Below, one piece after another: positions 34,590-44,739 of a DNA stretch of 64,000 nt. The stretch covers positions 2,004,001-2,068,000 of the forward strand of contig MU008164.1 of assembly GCA_010909165.1 (NCBI GenBank). Reading direction: 5' to 3'. Each line of letters opens with the position of its first letter. The first letter of the stretch is position 1. The position numbers were made by a program, and so were the translations under genes. The notes under the pieces were generated by a model. That model ran no database searches and had not been told where the DNA came from. It saw nothing but the letters and a program-made list of their open reading frames with translations. This stretch comes from Anthoceros angustus. Taxonomy: Eukaryota; Streptophyta; Anthocerotopsida; Anthocerotales; Anthocerotaceae.

Positions 34590-37562
34590 AGGCCTCCTAG
34601 GCGCCTAGCCCCATGTTCTCCTCTTGCTCTCCTCCCTCTTGGCTGGTTGGGCAATCTCTCCCATAAAATCTCTACCTCCTCAGCTGGACTCCTCTCTCTC
34701 TTGTGCCATAGTGCAGTACTCCTCCTCGGTGAGCTCTTGAATCTGGATGGGTCGGTGAGAGTTTCCTCCTTAAGAATCCAACCCATAGGTAGGATCCGTG
34801 CCGTCAAGGCATGGATCAAGTACCTCCATGTCCCCTGTGCCCACAACAACATAAACTTTCGGGAGACAATCTTCTCTCCGGCCAAGGAGAATCCGGGCAC
34901 ATGGTTATCTTGATAAGCATCCCTCAATCTAATGCACCATTGGGAAGTTAGACTTCTTAGGCGGTGCTTACCGCTCCCCAGCTGTTGTCCTCCTCCACAG
35001 TCTTACATTGCCCCTTCTTCCTTGTTGTAGCTCGGTCTTGGAGCTGTTGCTCCCTTAGCAGTGCAGGTTGCTTCCTTAGCGGCGGCGGTTGCTTAGCAAC
35101 CTCCTCGGTATTGCTAACTCGACAGATTCTTCCATGGAGGCTCGCATCTTCCACGGTGGCTCTCCTTGCAATCCACAGCCCTCTTGGCCTCTTTCCAACC
35201 TTTCCTTGCCTCGTCCCTCTCCTTCTTGTGGCGCCCGGTGTCCAGCAGTTTCGGCTGAACTTGCGCATCGAGATGACGTGCGGCTCCCTATGGTGCTTTG
35301 TGCGTCAGGAGTGAACCATGAGGTTTCGATCCTTGGTCTTGCTGCAACTCTTCTCGGACCTTCCTTAATTCCTTCCATGCTACCTAGGCGTCCCTCAAGA
35401 CCTCCTTCTCCTGCTTCATTCCACGGAGCTCCTTTGCTCTCCTGTTGTTCCCCTGCTGTAAACCTAACAAAGAGGACGAGCTATCGGTCCTCCATCTCAC
35501 CTAGTCGTGCCATAGTGAGACCGGTTCTTGTAGGGTGATGTTAGGCCCCAAACCTCTGGATGGGTTCCCTCCTTCCTATCTGGCGCGTGACTCTCCCTGC
35601 GACCACTTAGGGGTATACTTGAGGTCACCCCTTGAGCAGTGGTGACTTTCTCGGGTCAGCTCGGCCGTGCCCAAGGTTGGGTGATTCCTCCTGTTGACTG
35701 TGGCTTCCCGGGCTCCTGAGCTGGTCTTGCTCTGGCCTTTCCTTTATCACCTTACATCCGGTGAGTTCCGGTCGTGCTCTTGTGGCTCTAGGAGTGGTTG
35801 GAGTCCCATTGCTCGGCCGACCTCTCTTGGTGCTGTTGGGGTCTTAGCAACTCCGGTTGCTGTTTGGTGATGATACCTTAGCCGCCACATTCCTCTTCAT
35901 GGACACTTGGACTTCTCATCTTCACTCCCGGTGCCAGAGATGGCCTCTTCCTCGACTCCTCTTTGGGCTTCCTTCTTTCAAACACGGCCTCCGGGCATGG
36001 AAGGTGAGACCATCTCTATCCCCTCCGGACTTGGCATGGTCAAAACGTGGATTAAGAAGGAGATAGAGCTGAGGGGCTGGGTGATGGTAGGGTCAAGTGG
36101 TCCCTCTCACACTGTGTCATAGAACATCCTAGCCCAATCTATCTTGGACCCTCTCACCACCTCATAGAAAGACAAGAAAATGGTCGACAATGTGCTCTAG
36201 CTTCTTAGTGAGTGAGCAGGATCCACTGGCTAATCCGGCCCTCGAGGTCTAACTTGTTGGTGACCCAGCCATTCTCCACCCTAGACAATGTGGGAGCAAT
36301 GGCGACTTGCCTCCTGCGACTTTTGGGAGATGGCTTCTGAAAGGATCAATGATTATTCCACCACATTCCTCTTGAGGCCTCTCATAGACAGCTGGAACAA
36401 GAATATTCAGCGGGGTTGGTTCTCGTGTTGCCTTCCATGGCCTTCTCCCTCATGTCCTGCACCAGAACCAGGCTATTGTAGCACCACTTTTTGTCCATGA
36501 AGGACAAGTGATGTAGCCACCAAAGACCCGCCTTCACTCTCCGATTGCCCCATGTTGGGCCATTGGACAGTGGTAATGGCCTCAATAGCCCAGGAGTGGT
36601 CTTCTTAGGGGCCATGCTTCACGACTGTGGCCGGCCACACGCTCTGTGAGCGGTGCTGCTCTGGCCTTTCCTTTGTCCTTACATCCGGTGAGTTCCCGGT
36701 CGTGCTCTTGTGGCTCTAGGAGTGGTTGGAGTCCCCTGCTCGGCCGACCTCTCTTGGTGCTGTTGGGGTCTTAGCAACTCCGGTTGCTTTATTGTTGGTG
36801 ATACCTTAGCGCCACATTCCTCTTCATGGACACTTGGACTTCTCATCTTCACTCCCGGTGCCTGGAGATGGCCTCTTCCTCGACTCCTCTTTGGGCTTCC
36901 TTCTTTCAAACCGGCCTCCGGGCATGGAAGGTGAGACCATCTCTATCCCCTCCGGCAACTTGGCATGGTCAAAATGTGGATTAAGAAGGAGATAGAGCTG
37001 AGGGGCTGGGTGATGGTAGGGTCAAGTGGTCCCTCTCCACCTGTTGTGTCATAGAACATCCTAGCCCAATCTATCTTGGACCCTCTCACCACCTCATAGA
37101 AAGACAAGAAAATGGTCGACAATGTGCTCTAGCTTCTTAGTGAGCTGAGCAGGATCCACTGGCTAATCCGGCCAGCTCGAGGTCTAACTTGTTGGTGACC
37201 CAGCCATTCTCCACCCTAGACAATGTGGGAGCAATGGCGACTTGTGCCTCCTGCGACTTTTGGGAGATGGCTTCACGAAAGGATCAATGATTATTCCACC
37301 ACATTCCTCTTGAGGCCTCTCATAGCAACTGGAACAAGAATATTCAGTGCGGGGTTGGTTCTCGTGTTGCCTTCCACTGGCCTTCTCCCTCATGTGCCTG
37401 CTCCCAAACCAACAGGCTATTGTAGCACCACTTTTTGTCCATGAAGGACAAGTGATGCTTAGCCACCAAAGACCCGCCTTCACTCTCCGATTGCCCCATG
37501 TTGGGCCATTGGGCAGTGGTAATGGCCTCAATGGCCACCGGAGTGGTCTTCTTAGGGGCCAT
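34590..37562 (-). pseudogene. U3-encoded accessory protein, type 1
   Basis: Start at ATG 37,562 (MAPKKTTPVAIEAITTAQWP). It continues with HHLSFMDKKWCYNSL, a KLEHIVDHFLVFLSFYEVVR-GSKIDWARMFYD block, a basic linker, a coiled-coil-prone stretch and a C-terminal part with DNHVPGFSLAGEKIVSRKF. A helix ending in a hydrophobic run, then R-G-x-x-I-D-W-x-x-x-hydrophobic-F, is the pattern I associate with the plant mobile / 'putative plant transposon protein' domains of retroelement open frames. That assignment is inference. A direct duplication (about 36,640-37,590 against 35,700-36,640) and frameshifts break the frame. It lies wholly within U3, upstream of the TATA box. Confidence 0.5.
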
Positions 37563-38077
37563 GCTTCACGACTGGCGTGGCTCGAGTTTCACAGTAAGGA
37601 GTCCGGCTATCGCGATGCACCACCACAGCACTTCCCACTTCAAGATTCTGTCCCCACTGCTCGTATCGCCTCCTGGCCGACTTCCCATCCAAAATTTCCG
37701 CTTAGCTCGGCTTGTTGGTGGAGGATCCTCTGGAAACATTTCCGGCTTCCAACTTCACGATGGCAAGGGTGTCACACTGAATTCACTCCAGCACTTGGAA
37801 AGCGCACAGCACTTCCCACTTCAAGATTCTGTCCCACTTGTTTGCTCAGTCTCCTCGGGCCGACTTCCCATCCGAAATTTCCGCTTAGCTCGGCTTGTTG
37901 GTGGAGGATCCCCCTGGAAACACTCTTCCAACTTCACGATGGCAAGGGTGTCTGCTGAATTCACTCCAGCACGCGGGCGTCACAGACCACAATTTATTGA
38001 TTCACTATCTTCCGGCCCGTTTTACGTGTCCGACTTGACACCCGGCACCCCTACGGAATTGAAACCCGTTCTTATCC

Positions 38078-39720
38078 TCACGCAACACATACGCCTCGCC
38101 TCGGCTCGGGCCGTCCAGCCCCTACCTCGGTTGTGTGAGGCTCGATGGTGTCCTTGGCCCTCTCTGCCTGCCTTCTTGCCTCCTCTGCCTCTTCTTGGGC
38201 CACTCCTCTCTGCCTACAAAGGTCCTCCGCCTTTGCTTGTGCCTCCTGCGCATGCTTCAGCTGTTCACACAGCTGGAGCACCCTGGCTCCGTCTTGTTGG
38301 GCGGACCTAGCCTCAGACTCGGCCGCCCGGCGTTTCTCCTCCTCGACTCTAGCGAGGGTCTCGCCTTTCCTCCGCTGCAGCGCTGGGCCCCTCAAGCTCC
38401 ACCATTAAATCTTGGTGGCCTCCACTTCCTGGGCCTTCTCTCCGCTGCATGAGACCCCAGCACTCCCTGGTGCAGCACCTCCGTGTCTCTTCCACGGCCC
38501 CAGACCGTGAAGTCTGCGGGCTCGGCACCGGGTCCGTTAAGGACCGCGGACCTTGATCAGGAGGGTGGCGGACTAGGGACTCCAGACAATCAGGACCCTC
38601 GGGTCACAGTGTTCGTCCGGGGCTTCCACCTCCTAGCCCTTTTGGCTGCTAACTCCTTCTCGCCGCCTTCTCTTAGGGGTCCGGAGGTGGTGAGGTCAGG
38701 GCTGGCTCGCTCCTCCTCGGTTGGTGATAGGGCGGGCTCGGGGTGGGGTTCTTGCCAGTGTCCCCGCTCCACAGGCGCATCTCGCTCGACCCTCCTTACC
38801 GCCTTTGCTTCCACTCCGTCGGCAAGGGTGAGGGAGCGCCCTGGGGGGGTGGTGGAGGCAGTCTTCCTCTTCTTTACCTCACTTTGGTCGGCGGGTTCGG
38901 TGGTGGGGCCGTCCTGGGTTCGGCTTGTTAGTACACACCTGCCTCCTCCGCTGCAGTCTCCTCCCAGGGGTGCTCGGTGGAGGGACTAAGAGGAGGGACT
39001 CGGAATTTCTTCCCATACTTCCGGCGAGGGGGTCAGGTCGGGATGGAGTCGGAATCCCTCCCAATCCTCATCGTCTGGACACTTTGGTCTTGGGGCGGCC
39101 CTCCGTCTCCGGTGCTCTCCCTTCTCGCTCGGCCTTGGGTAGGGCCACCAACCCCTTCCGGAGCGCTCGCTCCTCCTCTCCCTCCTTCAGGAGGTTAAGG
39201 TGCCCCCACACGTGAATGATAACGCGGCCGATGGGGGCGGCTTCTGCTGCCTTGACTTCACAGCCTCTGGTTGATCCGGGCGAAGATGATTCTTCCCCAG
39301 TCGGCTCTCTTCCCTCTCTGCAGAGCATGGAGGAACACCAGCAAATTGTCACCAAGGTGGTCCACCTTGGTGAGCATGTTCCAATGAACGATGATCTTTG
39401 CCACCACCCTCACCCTTCTGTCCAGCAGGTCTGACATCATCCACCCATTTGAGGACCGCTGCGTCCCTGGCCTCAAGAGCGCCGCCTTTGTCGCCTCCAC
39501 CTTTCCTTTCATCTTCAGGGGCTCTGGAACTATACCCCCGACCTCCTCCGCTGGGCGGTTGTAGACCGTCCTCAGGACCTCTACAGTCCATCTCCTAGGG
39601 TCCTCCCTCAGACTTTTGGAGCAGACCGCTTTGTTGGCCACCGCCAACATCTTCCGGGCGTACTCCCGGACCAGGGCCACGCTGTCGAAGGTCCACACCG
39701 CCTGGAAGATGTCTAGGTGT
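38078..39720 (-). pseudogene. U3-encoded accessory protein, type 2
   Basis: Minus-strand frame 39,698-39,258 is open for 146 codons: WTFDSVALVREYARKMLAVA, then LREDPRRWTVEVLRTVYNRP, KIIVHWNMLTKVDHLGDNLL, VFLHALQRGKRADWGRIIFA, and after a frameshift RVIIHVWGHLNLL. Downstream, 38,395-38,078 encodes a heptad-rich coiled coil (RVEEEKRRAAESEARSAQQD, QLKHAQEAQAKAEDLCRQRG). The globular part has the 'helix, LLVFLHAL-G, WGRIIFA-I, hydrophobic strand' pattern of plant transposon-protein domains. It is homologous in layout to 21,210-26,970 and parallel to type 1. I cannot give a biochemical role. Confidence 0.55.
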
Positions 39721-40267
39721 CATTCACCAGCTCTGCCTCACTTGACCGGTCGAAATCAGGTAGCGCTTGGTGACAATGTTCTTCTCTACTAGGCGCCACG
39801 GCTCCCAGACCTCCGCCGCCTTCTTCGGTCCCATACCCTTGCGGTTGGCGTCTGCTGTGGTGGTGGGCGCCAAGACGCCAAGTTCCGCCAAGGCGCTCGG
39901 TTGGGCGATGGCGCTCGTAATTGGGCTTGGGCCAGAGATAGCGCCCGCAGGCGAGTGCTGGCGCGGCGGCAGCGAGCTGGCGAGAAGTTGTTCGAGAATG
40001 GCCTTCTCTCGATGCGAGCGTCGAATAGCAAGCGGGAGGCGTCCTTTCGCTGCCCGTAACTATCAGAGTCTTGCATTGCTTACTCTAGCTTCTGCTGCGC
40101 CGTCGCTCACGTACTCGACCTTGCGGCGCATGTGCGGGCGTGGTTACGCCTGACCCAGCAACGGTCTGGTCCCTTTGCATGCTCCTCCTCTCGGCCGTCC
40201 GCGTGGCACCCTTTGCCAAAATACGCTCCCCGTTCCAAAGTTACCTTTCCTAGCATACTTATCGTGA

Positions 40268-40405
40268 CTTACTCCGGAGTGGAGTCCGGACTCACCCCGG
40301 TCTACTCCGGAGTGCGGTCCGTAGTCTCTCAGGCCGCTCCGGAGTGCGGTCCGGAGTCACCCTGTCTACTCCGGAGTGCGGTCCGGAGTCCCCCTGTCTT
40401 TACCC
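40268..40405. repeat. ACTCCGGAGT palindrome repeats near U3 start
   Basis: About six copies of ACTCCGGAGT or GTCCGGAGT, several within units containing GGAGTGCGGTCCGGAGTC and CTGTCTACTCC. Related TCCGGA-rich sequence lies in the inner block near 20,870-21,120. A tandem dyad array near the LTR start could be an enhancer; this is inference. Confidence 0.7.
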
Positions 40406-40513
40406 GTTCCGGTCTTATTTCCCTTTCCTCGTCTTATTTCTCACTCCACACTAACAAAAAAAACAAAAAAACTAGCTCATTACCTTTCTAAGGGGGAGAG
40501 CCTACGGTCCACA

Positions 40514-41865
40514 GTTTGTATCGTTGTAAATATCCCCCGCCCCTCCCCATAAAATTCAAATCATTGTAAATATTCCCCCCCGAAAAAATCCAATCGTTAC
40601 AAATATTCCCCCCAAAAAAATTCAAACCGTTATAATGGTTTCCATTGTTGTAAATATTTTCCCCTAAAAATTCAAACCGTTGTATACCTTTCCCGCCAAA
40701 AAATTCTAACCGTTGTAAACCTTTTCCTGCCAAAAATTCAAACCATAGGCTTATAGAAGCTATCGTTGTAAAATAATAATATAAGTTATTCAAATACTAC
40801 CTAAAGGACTAAACAAGGGTAGGGATACTGCGGAGTCACTGTGAACATTTTCAATGATGGATACTTTTGCCTAGTCTGTTACAACAACACGACCAAAATA
40901 TCGGAAGGCTATCTAAGTATCTGTGAGACATTCACATCAAGTTCTTAGAAAGAGATAAATGAGCATGGTGGTCCTGTGCAAGAAGCTGAGGTGTCAGCAG
41001 CAGCAACTTGGGAAAGGAGCAAGCTGCAACTAGCAACAAGCTCCAATTAGCACATGCAATTTATGCGTTACCTTCAAATGCAAAGCGTTCAGTCCACAGT
41101 CTCCCATTATTGATGATGTCTTCTTTTTTCTGAGCAAGACTTAGAGTTCCCACAAAACATCAGCAACACATCAGTAGCCCATCAGCATCCTTGAGTCTGA
41201 GCACACATCAACAGCCCATCAGCCCCACATCGTCCTCTTCATCCTTGCACCCGGTTGCAACTGCCTAGTTCGGAAAAACGAATCAGCGGAGGTATACCGT
41301 AGCCCGTGCCTAGCATCCGTCCTGCAATCTGGCCAGCAGATATGGCAGAGCTCGCCTCAAATCGGCTGGAGACGTCCTCGCATGGGGTTGCAGACATTGC
41401 AACGTCCCACACATCCTGCCTCATGTAGACAGGGTCCTTCCCTCCCAGCTCAAGCTGAGCCTACAGAATAGCCATGGAAAATCAGCACGATACCTTCACC
41501 ACCATCTCAAAATGCTTGACAATGTAGAGCTGCTTATAGCCCTTCCAGTGCCACACTATGAGAGGGAGTCCAACAAAGTACCGCCCTTGCCCAGCCGTGC
41601 AGGATCTGCTGCTGAGCCATCGCCGTGTGGCGATGCATCATCTGCCATCTCCCTAAGCCGCCAAACCCTACCGCCATGCCACGTGCAGCTCCACACCCGT
41701 CCTCCACCTCTGCGGCTGCCTCTAGCCATCGACGCGCACACCTGATAGACGCACTTCAATCCCAGGCCTCGCACACAAGTCCAGCATCTGGACAGAAAAA
41801 GAGAGAGAGCGTGAGTTTCCCACTTTAGAAATTTAATGATAAAAACTGAAGACAAAAGAGTCTCA
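40514..41865. other. CACTA right arm, proximal part
   Basis: Begins with the GTTTG duplication (40,514-40,518). At 40,519-40,775 there are about seven CGTTGTAAATATTCCCC-like units. The remainder (about 40,800-41,865) holds no gene I can recognise. Confidence 0.55.
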
Positions 41866-41867
41866 CG

Positions 41868-41945
41868 GCGAATGAGTTAGTGGAGTGGTAGAGCCCTATG
41901 CCCGCCTGCTTGGAGAGGGGAGATCAGATCCCGTCCCCTCCGCGG
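41868..41945 (+). repeat. tRNA-like promoter, probable SINE head
   Basis: TAGTGGAGTGG at 41,878-41,888 fits the RNA polymerase III A-box consensus fully, and GATCAGATC about 44 bases on fits the B-box with one mismatch. A 5-bp stem, GGGGA with TCCCC, encloses the B-box as a tRNA T-arm would, but the loop is too long for a tRNA. A tRNA-derived SINE start is most likely; no clear 3' end is found. Confidence 0.4.
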
Positions 41946-42056
41946 AATATTGCGATTTCACAATCCTTAATCCATGCGAACATTTGTGCAGCTCTTGTCC
42001 ATTTGAGTGTCATTTACTACTTGTGTTTTCACTTTGTAGAACAACCACACCACCGT

Positions 42057-42640
42057 TTCTATGTCCTTATTTTTTCAACCACGGCACCACCTCTATGTCC
42101 TTATTTTTTCAACCTCGGCACCACCTCTATGTCCTTATTTTTTCACTACGGTATTACCTCTCTGTCCTTATTTTTTCACTACGGTACCGCCTCTCTATCC
42201 TTATTTTCTCACTACAATACCACCTCTCTGTTCTTATTTTCTTAGTATGGTGAAAAGCCCGGCACCACCTTTACGTCTGCAAGTGCGGCCCATCATACAT
42301 GACACTTTTCAATTATAAAATAAGCACCATGTTCACGTCCTCTCTGTCCTTATTTTCTTACTATGGTGAATAAGCCCGGCACCACCTTCATGTTTGCAAG
42401 TGCGGCCTATCATACATAACACTTTTCAATTATAAAATAAGTACCACCTCTATGTCCTTGTTTTTGCGGCCCATCATACATGACACTTTTCAATTATAAA
42501 ATAAGCACCACCTCCTTGTCCTTGTTTTTTACCTCCATGTCCTTGTTTTTTCACTATGGGGAATAAGCACGGCACCACCTTCACGTCTACAAGTGCGGCC
42601 CATCATACATAACACTTTTCAATTGTAGAATAAGTACCAC
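42057..42640. repeat. minisatellite with 34-bp and ~120-bp periods
   Basis: Units TATGTCCTTATTTTTTC then (A/T)ACCACGGCACCACCTC repeat about six times at roughly 34 bp to 42,245. After that, longer units recur with GTGCGGCCCATCATACATGA and CACTTTTCAATTATAAAATA. Confidence 0.85.
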
Positions 42641-42666
42641 TCTGGTTTTTTCTAATGTAGAACAAG

Positions 42667-42729
42667 CACAGCACCACAACACCATCTCCAGCACCACAAC
42701 ACCATCTCCAGCACCACAACACCATCTCC
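42667..42729. repeat. 20-bp tandem repeat x3
   Basis: CAGCACCACAACACCATCTC occurs three times without gaps. Confidence 0.9.
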
Positions 42730-43049
42730 ACGCTGTGCATATAAATGCCACAATCCAATTGTCCGGAATGCATATAGTGAACCCCAAATCTTTGTATCAC
42801 TTTACAAGAGTCCAAAATGAACCCTTTACCCTTGTGTCACCCAAACTAGTTCAGTTTTCTCTATGACAATAAGATGGTTGTCGGGACTAGTGCACGAGGA
42901 GCATGACTTTGTTTAGAAGGAATAAGTACATTTTGTTGGTGGTTCCAGCTTTAATAGCTTGTCCATGTAACCCATAAGCTCTCTTTGAGTTTGATCTCTT
43001 GTAAAATGGTTTGTTTAAAACCTTAAAGTTGCTTAGTTAAAAAAAAAAA

Positions 43050-43715
43050 AAGTGTTGTAATAAGGCGCAATATTGCAATAAAAAACTATGTCCCACGATT
43101 TACAGCCTGGTTTACAATTGAAATTTTGACTATGAAAATATTTTACTGATAATTGTTATAAAAAAATGGATAATTTTATAACATCTACATTTTAGAACGC
43201 AAGTTACAAGGAGCTAAATTATTTAAAATTATAATGACCCTAGTTGTAAAATGGACGTGGCCCTATACAACAAAAACTCTTTTTAATGCAAATTACAATG
43301 CTAAATTAGAGATATTTTTAAAAATAAAATATTGTGTTGTAGATATAGATTCATGTGTCGTAAAAGCAGTGTTGTAAAATTCAAGCTATTGCTGTAAGAG
43401 AAGTCCCGTTGTAAAAAGCGTATTGACTATCGTAAAAGTATTGTTGTAAAACACCAATAATTGTTGTAAAAGACACATTGTTGTAAAAAACGTATTATGT
43501 GTTGTAAAAGTCATTTTGTTAAACATAGGCCAACGTTGTAAGAGATAATTGTAATTAGAGTAGACGGCGTTACAAATCCCCTGAGTTGTAAAACACTCAA
43601 TATCGTTGTAAATAGACATTGTGTTGTAATTATGGTAGCTGACATAGTAACTATATTGAAACCCCATATTGAAAACTATAGTATGTTATAATCTTGCAAA
43701 CCCTCATTGTAAAAA
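43050..43715. repeat. CACTA subterminal repeats (GTTGTAAAA)
   Basis: About seventeen copies of (G/C)(T/C)(T/C)GTAAA-type units, best consensus GTTGTAAAA, are spaced irregularly at 12-90 bp. In CACTA elements such subterminal repeats bind the transposon's DNA-binding protein. A run of 13 A's lies at about 43,037-43,050. Confidence 0.7.
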
Positions 43716-43865
43716 GAGTGTCACGTTATCAAAATACATATTAAAAAAATACCCCATATTATAAAATATTAAATTTATATTATAAAGTATTAAAATTTAT
43801 ATAAAAATAATACGTGGGCTGAAAAACCCGTTGCAAAACGAACGGACCCCAGTTTTGAAGGGGTA

Positions 43866-43890
43866 GTAAAATGCTGGTTTTCTAGTAGTG
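43866..43890 (-). repeat. CACTA right terminal inverted repeat
   Basis: Ends in ...TTTTCTAGTAGTG, the inverse of the left end at 5124. It is followed by AGA and then the 14-3-3 intron start. Confidence 0.85.
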
Positions 43891-43939
43891 AGACCCAAAA
43901 AAAAGGACTGACAGCAACTGCCTCTCTACGGGTGCATAC

Positions 43940-44720
43940 CGCTCAGGAGAGTTCAGAATTTCGGAACAGAAGACAGAGAAATGACGTGTGGGTGGCAGCT
44001 CAAGCCTGATGGGGTGCGTAGGAGCTAGGTCGGTGATGGGCCAAATTCGAAGCAGCCTGCAGGACATTGATGTATCACAGTTTGAAACAACTCGACCCCT
44101 CACCTTAGGCACGATCTAATGCAAAAAGGCAACAAGCCGTATGCAAATGACAAACCCTCATAAGCCTTCAAAGACTGATCTGCAGCTTGAACTCTGCCAG
44201 ATAGCGAAGGTAATCACCTTTCCTGCCATCAAAAATGGCATCAAATGCGAGCTTCAGGACAGCCCCTTACATGTGCAGATTCCAACCGAGATGTGGGTCA
44301 GATCCTACATCTTGTAGTAGAAGACAGTAGATTCTCCAGTTGAAGATGAAGGAATCAGGTGCTCATCAACGATTGACAGTCTATCCCTGGACTTCTTGGA
44401 GACAATTCAGGTTCAACTCTGTGCCGACTTGATGCGCTTCACATTTTGGTCATTTCCATTACTCTCCTCCTGCTGTTCAATGGATGACATGATCCCCCAC
44501 GAAAGATATGAGATATCAACCATCTCTGCGACAACAGTAGGGCAACCTCCACCGCCAACCGCGAATGCACACATATGCCACTATTAACCACAAGTGCTGC
44601 CAGTCTGATAACTCTTCCACACACGCCAGCCAAATTTGCTTGCGGACCCCGGGTGCCATCGAAGCCTCAGCTTGATCAGACACTGATGTCTCTTACATAT
44701 TTGACATTTGTTGACGTTAG
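43940..44720 (-). pseudogene. GRF: 14-3-3 pseudogene, exons right of CACTA
   Basis: Minus-strand exons: 44,515-44,309 with SWGIMSSIEQQEESNGN, a frameshift, then [20 protein letters not shown] and YYKM; a 74-86 bp GT-AG intron; 44,222 to about 44,158 with KGDYLRYLAEFK, then AADQSLKAYE after a deletion; and 44,056-43,940 with TDLAPTHPIRL, HFSVFCSEILNSPER and a donor GTATGC. These are diagnostic 14-3-3 blocks in the right order, with introns, so it is not a processed copy. The N-terminal exons are eroded (VEE and VAY remnants near 44,560-44,640). The missing C-terminal exon lies at 5016-5123 beyond the transposon. Confidence 0.88.
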
Positions 44721-44739
44721 TTCAGAAAACGTTCACGCC

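Larger units (their letters stand above)
7802..40513 (-). mobile_element. giant Ty3/gypsy LTR retrotransposon
   Basis: Ends are TGTGG (left) and CCACA (right), with GTTTG duplicated on both flanks. Removing it joins TTGTTGTAAATG to GTTTGTATCGTTGTAAATA, which resembles an intact subterminal unit nearby at 40,631-40,665. On the minus strand the order is 5' LTR, primer-binding site, gag with a CCHC zinc knuckle, aspartic protease, an inserted LTR-like block, reverse transcriptase/RNase H, integrase, polypurine tract and 3' LTR. Integrase after RNase H defines Ty3/gypsy. The total of 32.7 kb is far above the usual 5-15 kb because of huge LTRs, local duplications and the inner LTR block. Every coding segment has frameshifts, so the copy is not autonomous. 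Confidence 0.87.
33159..40513 (-). repeat. 5' LTR (7.35 kb)
   Basis: The left edge TGTGGAGTGATTTTCT adjoins the primer-binding site. The right edge ...CGGTCCACA adjoins the GTTTG duplication. 33,159-38,085 matches 9817-16,185 of the 3' LTR, and 38,085-40,513 matches the right part of the inner block instead, so the copy is recombinant. Both LTR starts share CTT(C/A)(T/G)AAA followed by a T-rich run. With TATA at 34,415, U3 is about 6 kb and R-U5 about 1.25 kb. Confidence 0.8.
5124..43890. mobile_element. CACTA-type DNA transposon, host of nested retroelements
   Basis: The left end reads CACTACTAGG then AAAAATAGCCTTTTAC, and the right end, inverted, reads CACTACTAG then AAAACCAGCATTTTAC. That is a terminal inverted repeat of about 25 bp of the plant CACTA (En/Spm) type. 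Subterminal TTGTAAA-type repeats occur in both arms, densest at 43,050-43,715, as is usual for this superfamily. The two ends interrupt one 14-3-3 pseudogene, which supports a single insertion. Weak point: the 3-bp flanks are TCG (left) and AGA (right), so the usual 3-bp target duplication is not preserved. Also, about six codons of the 14-3-3 gene are missing at the junction, so a small deletion is likely. Without the nested retroelement the CACTA is about 6.05 kb; no intact transposase is seen. Confidence 0.8.

Noticed and set aside
43037-43050. A-run taken as the poly(A) tail of a retroposed sequence
   Set aside because: No 5' end or target duplication could be paired with it, and it lies at the start of the subterminal repeat zone.
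44439-44633. Minus-strand frame with VCGRV, considered as the last bL32m exon
   Set aside because: The real last exon, with VCGRVKLPHFFCC, a proper acceptor and matching phase, is at 45,310-45,385. This one is part of the eroded 14-3-3 region.
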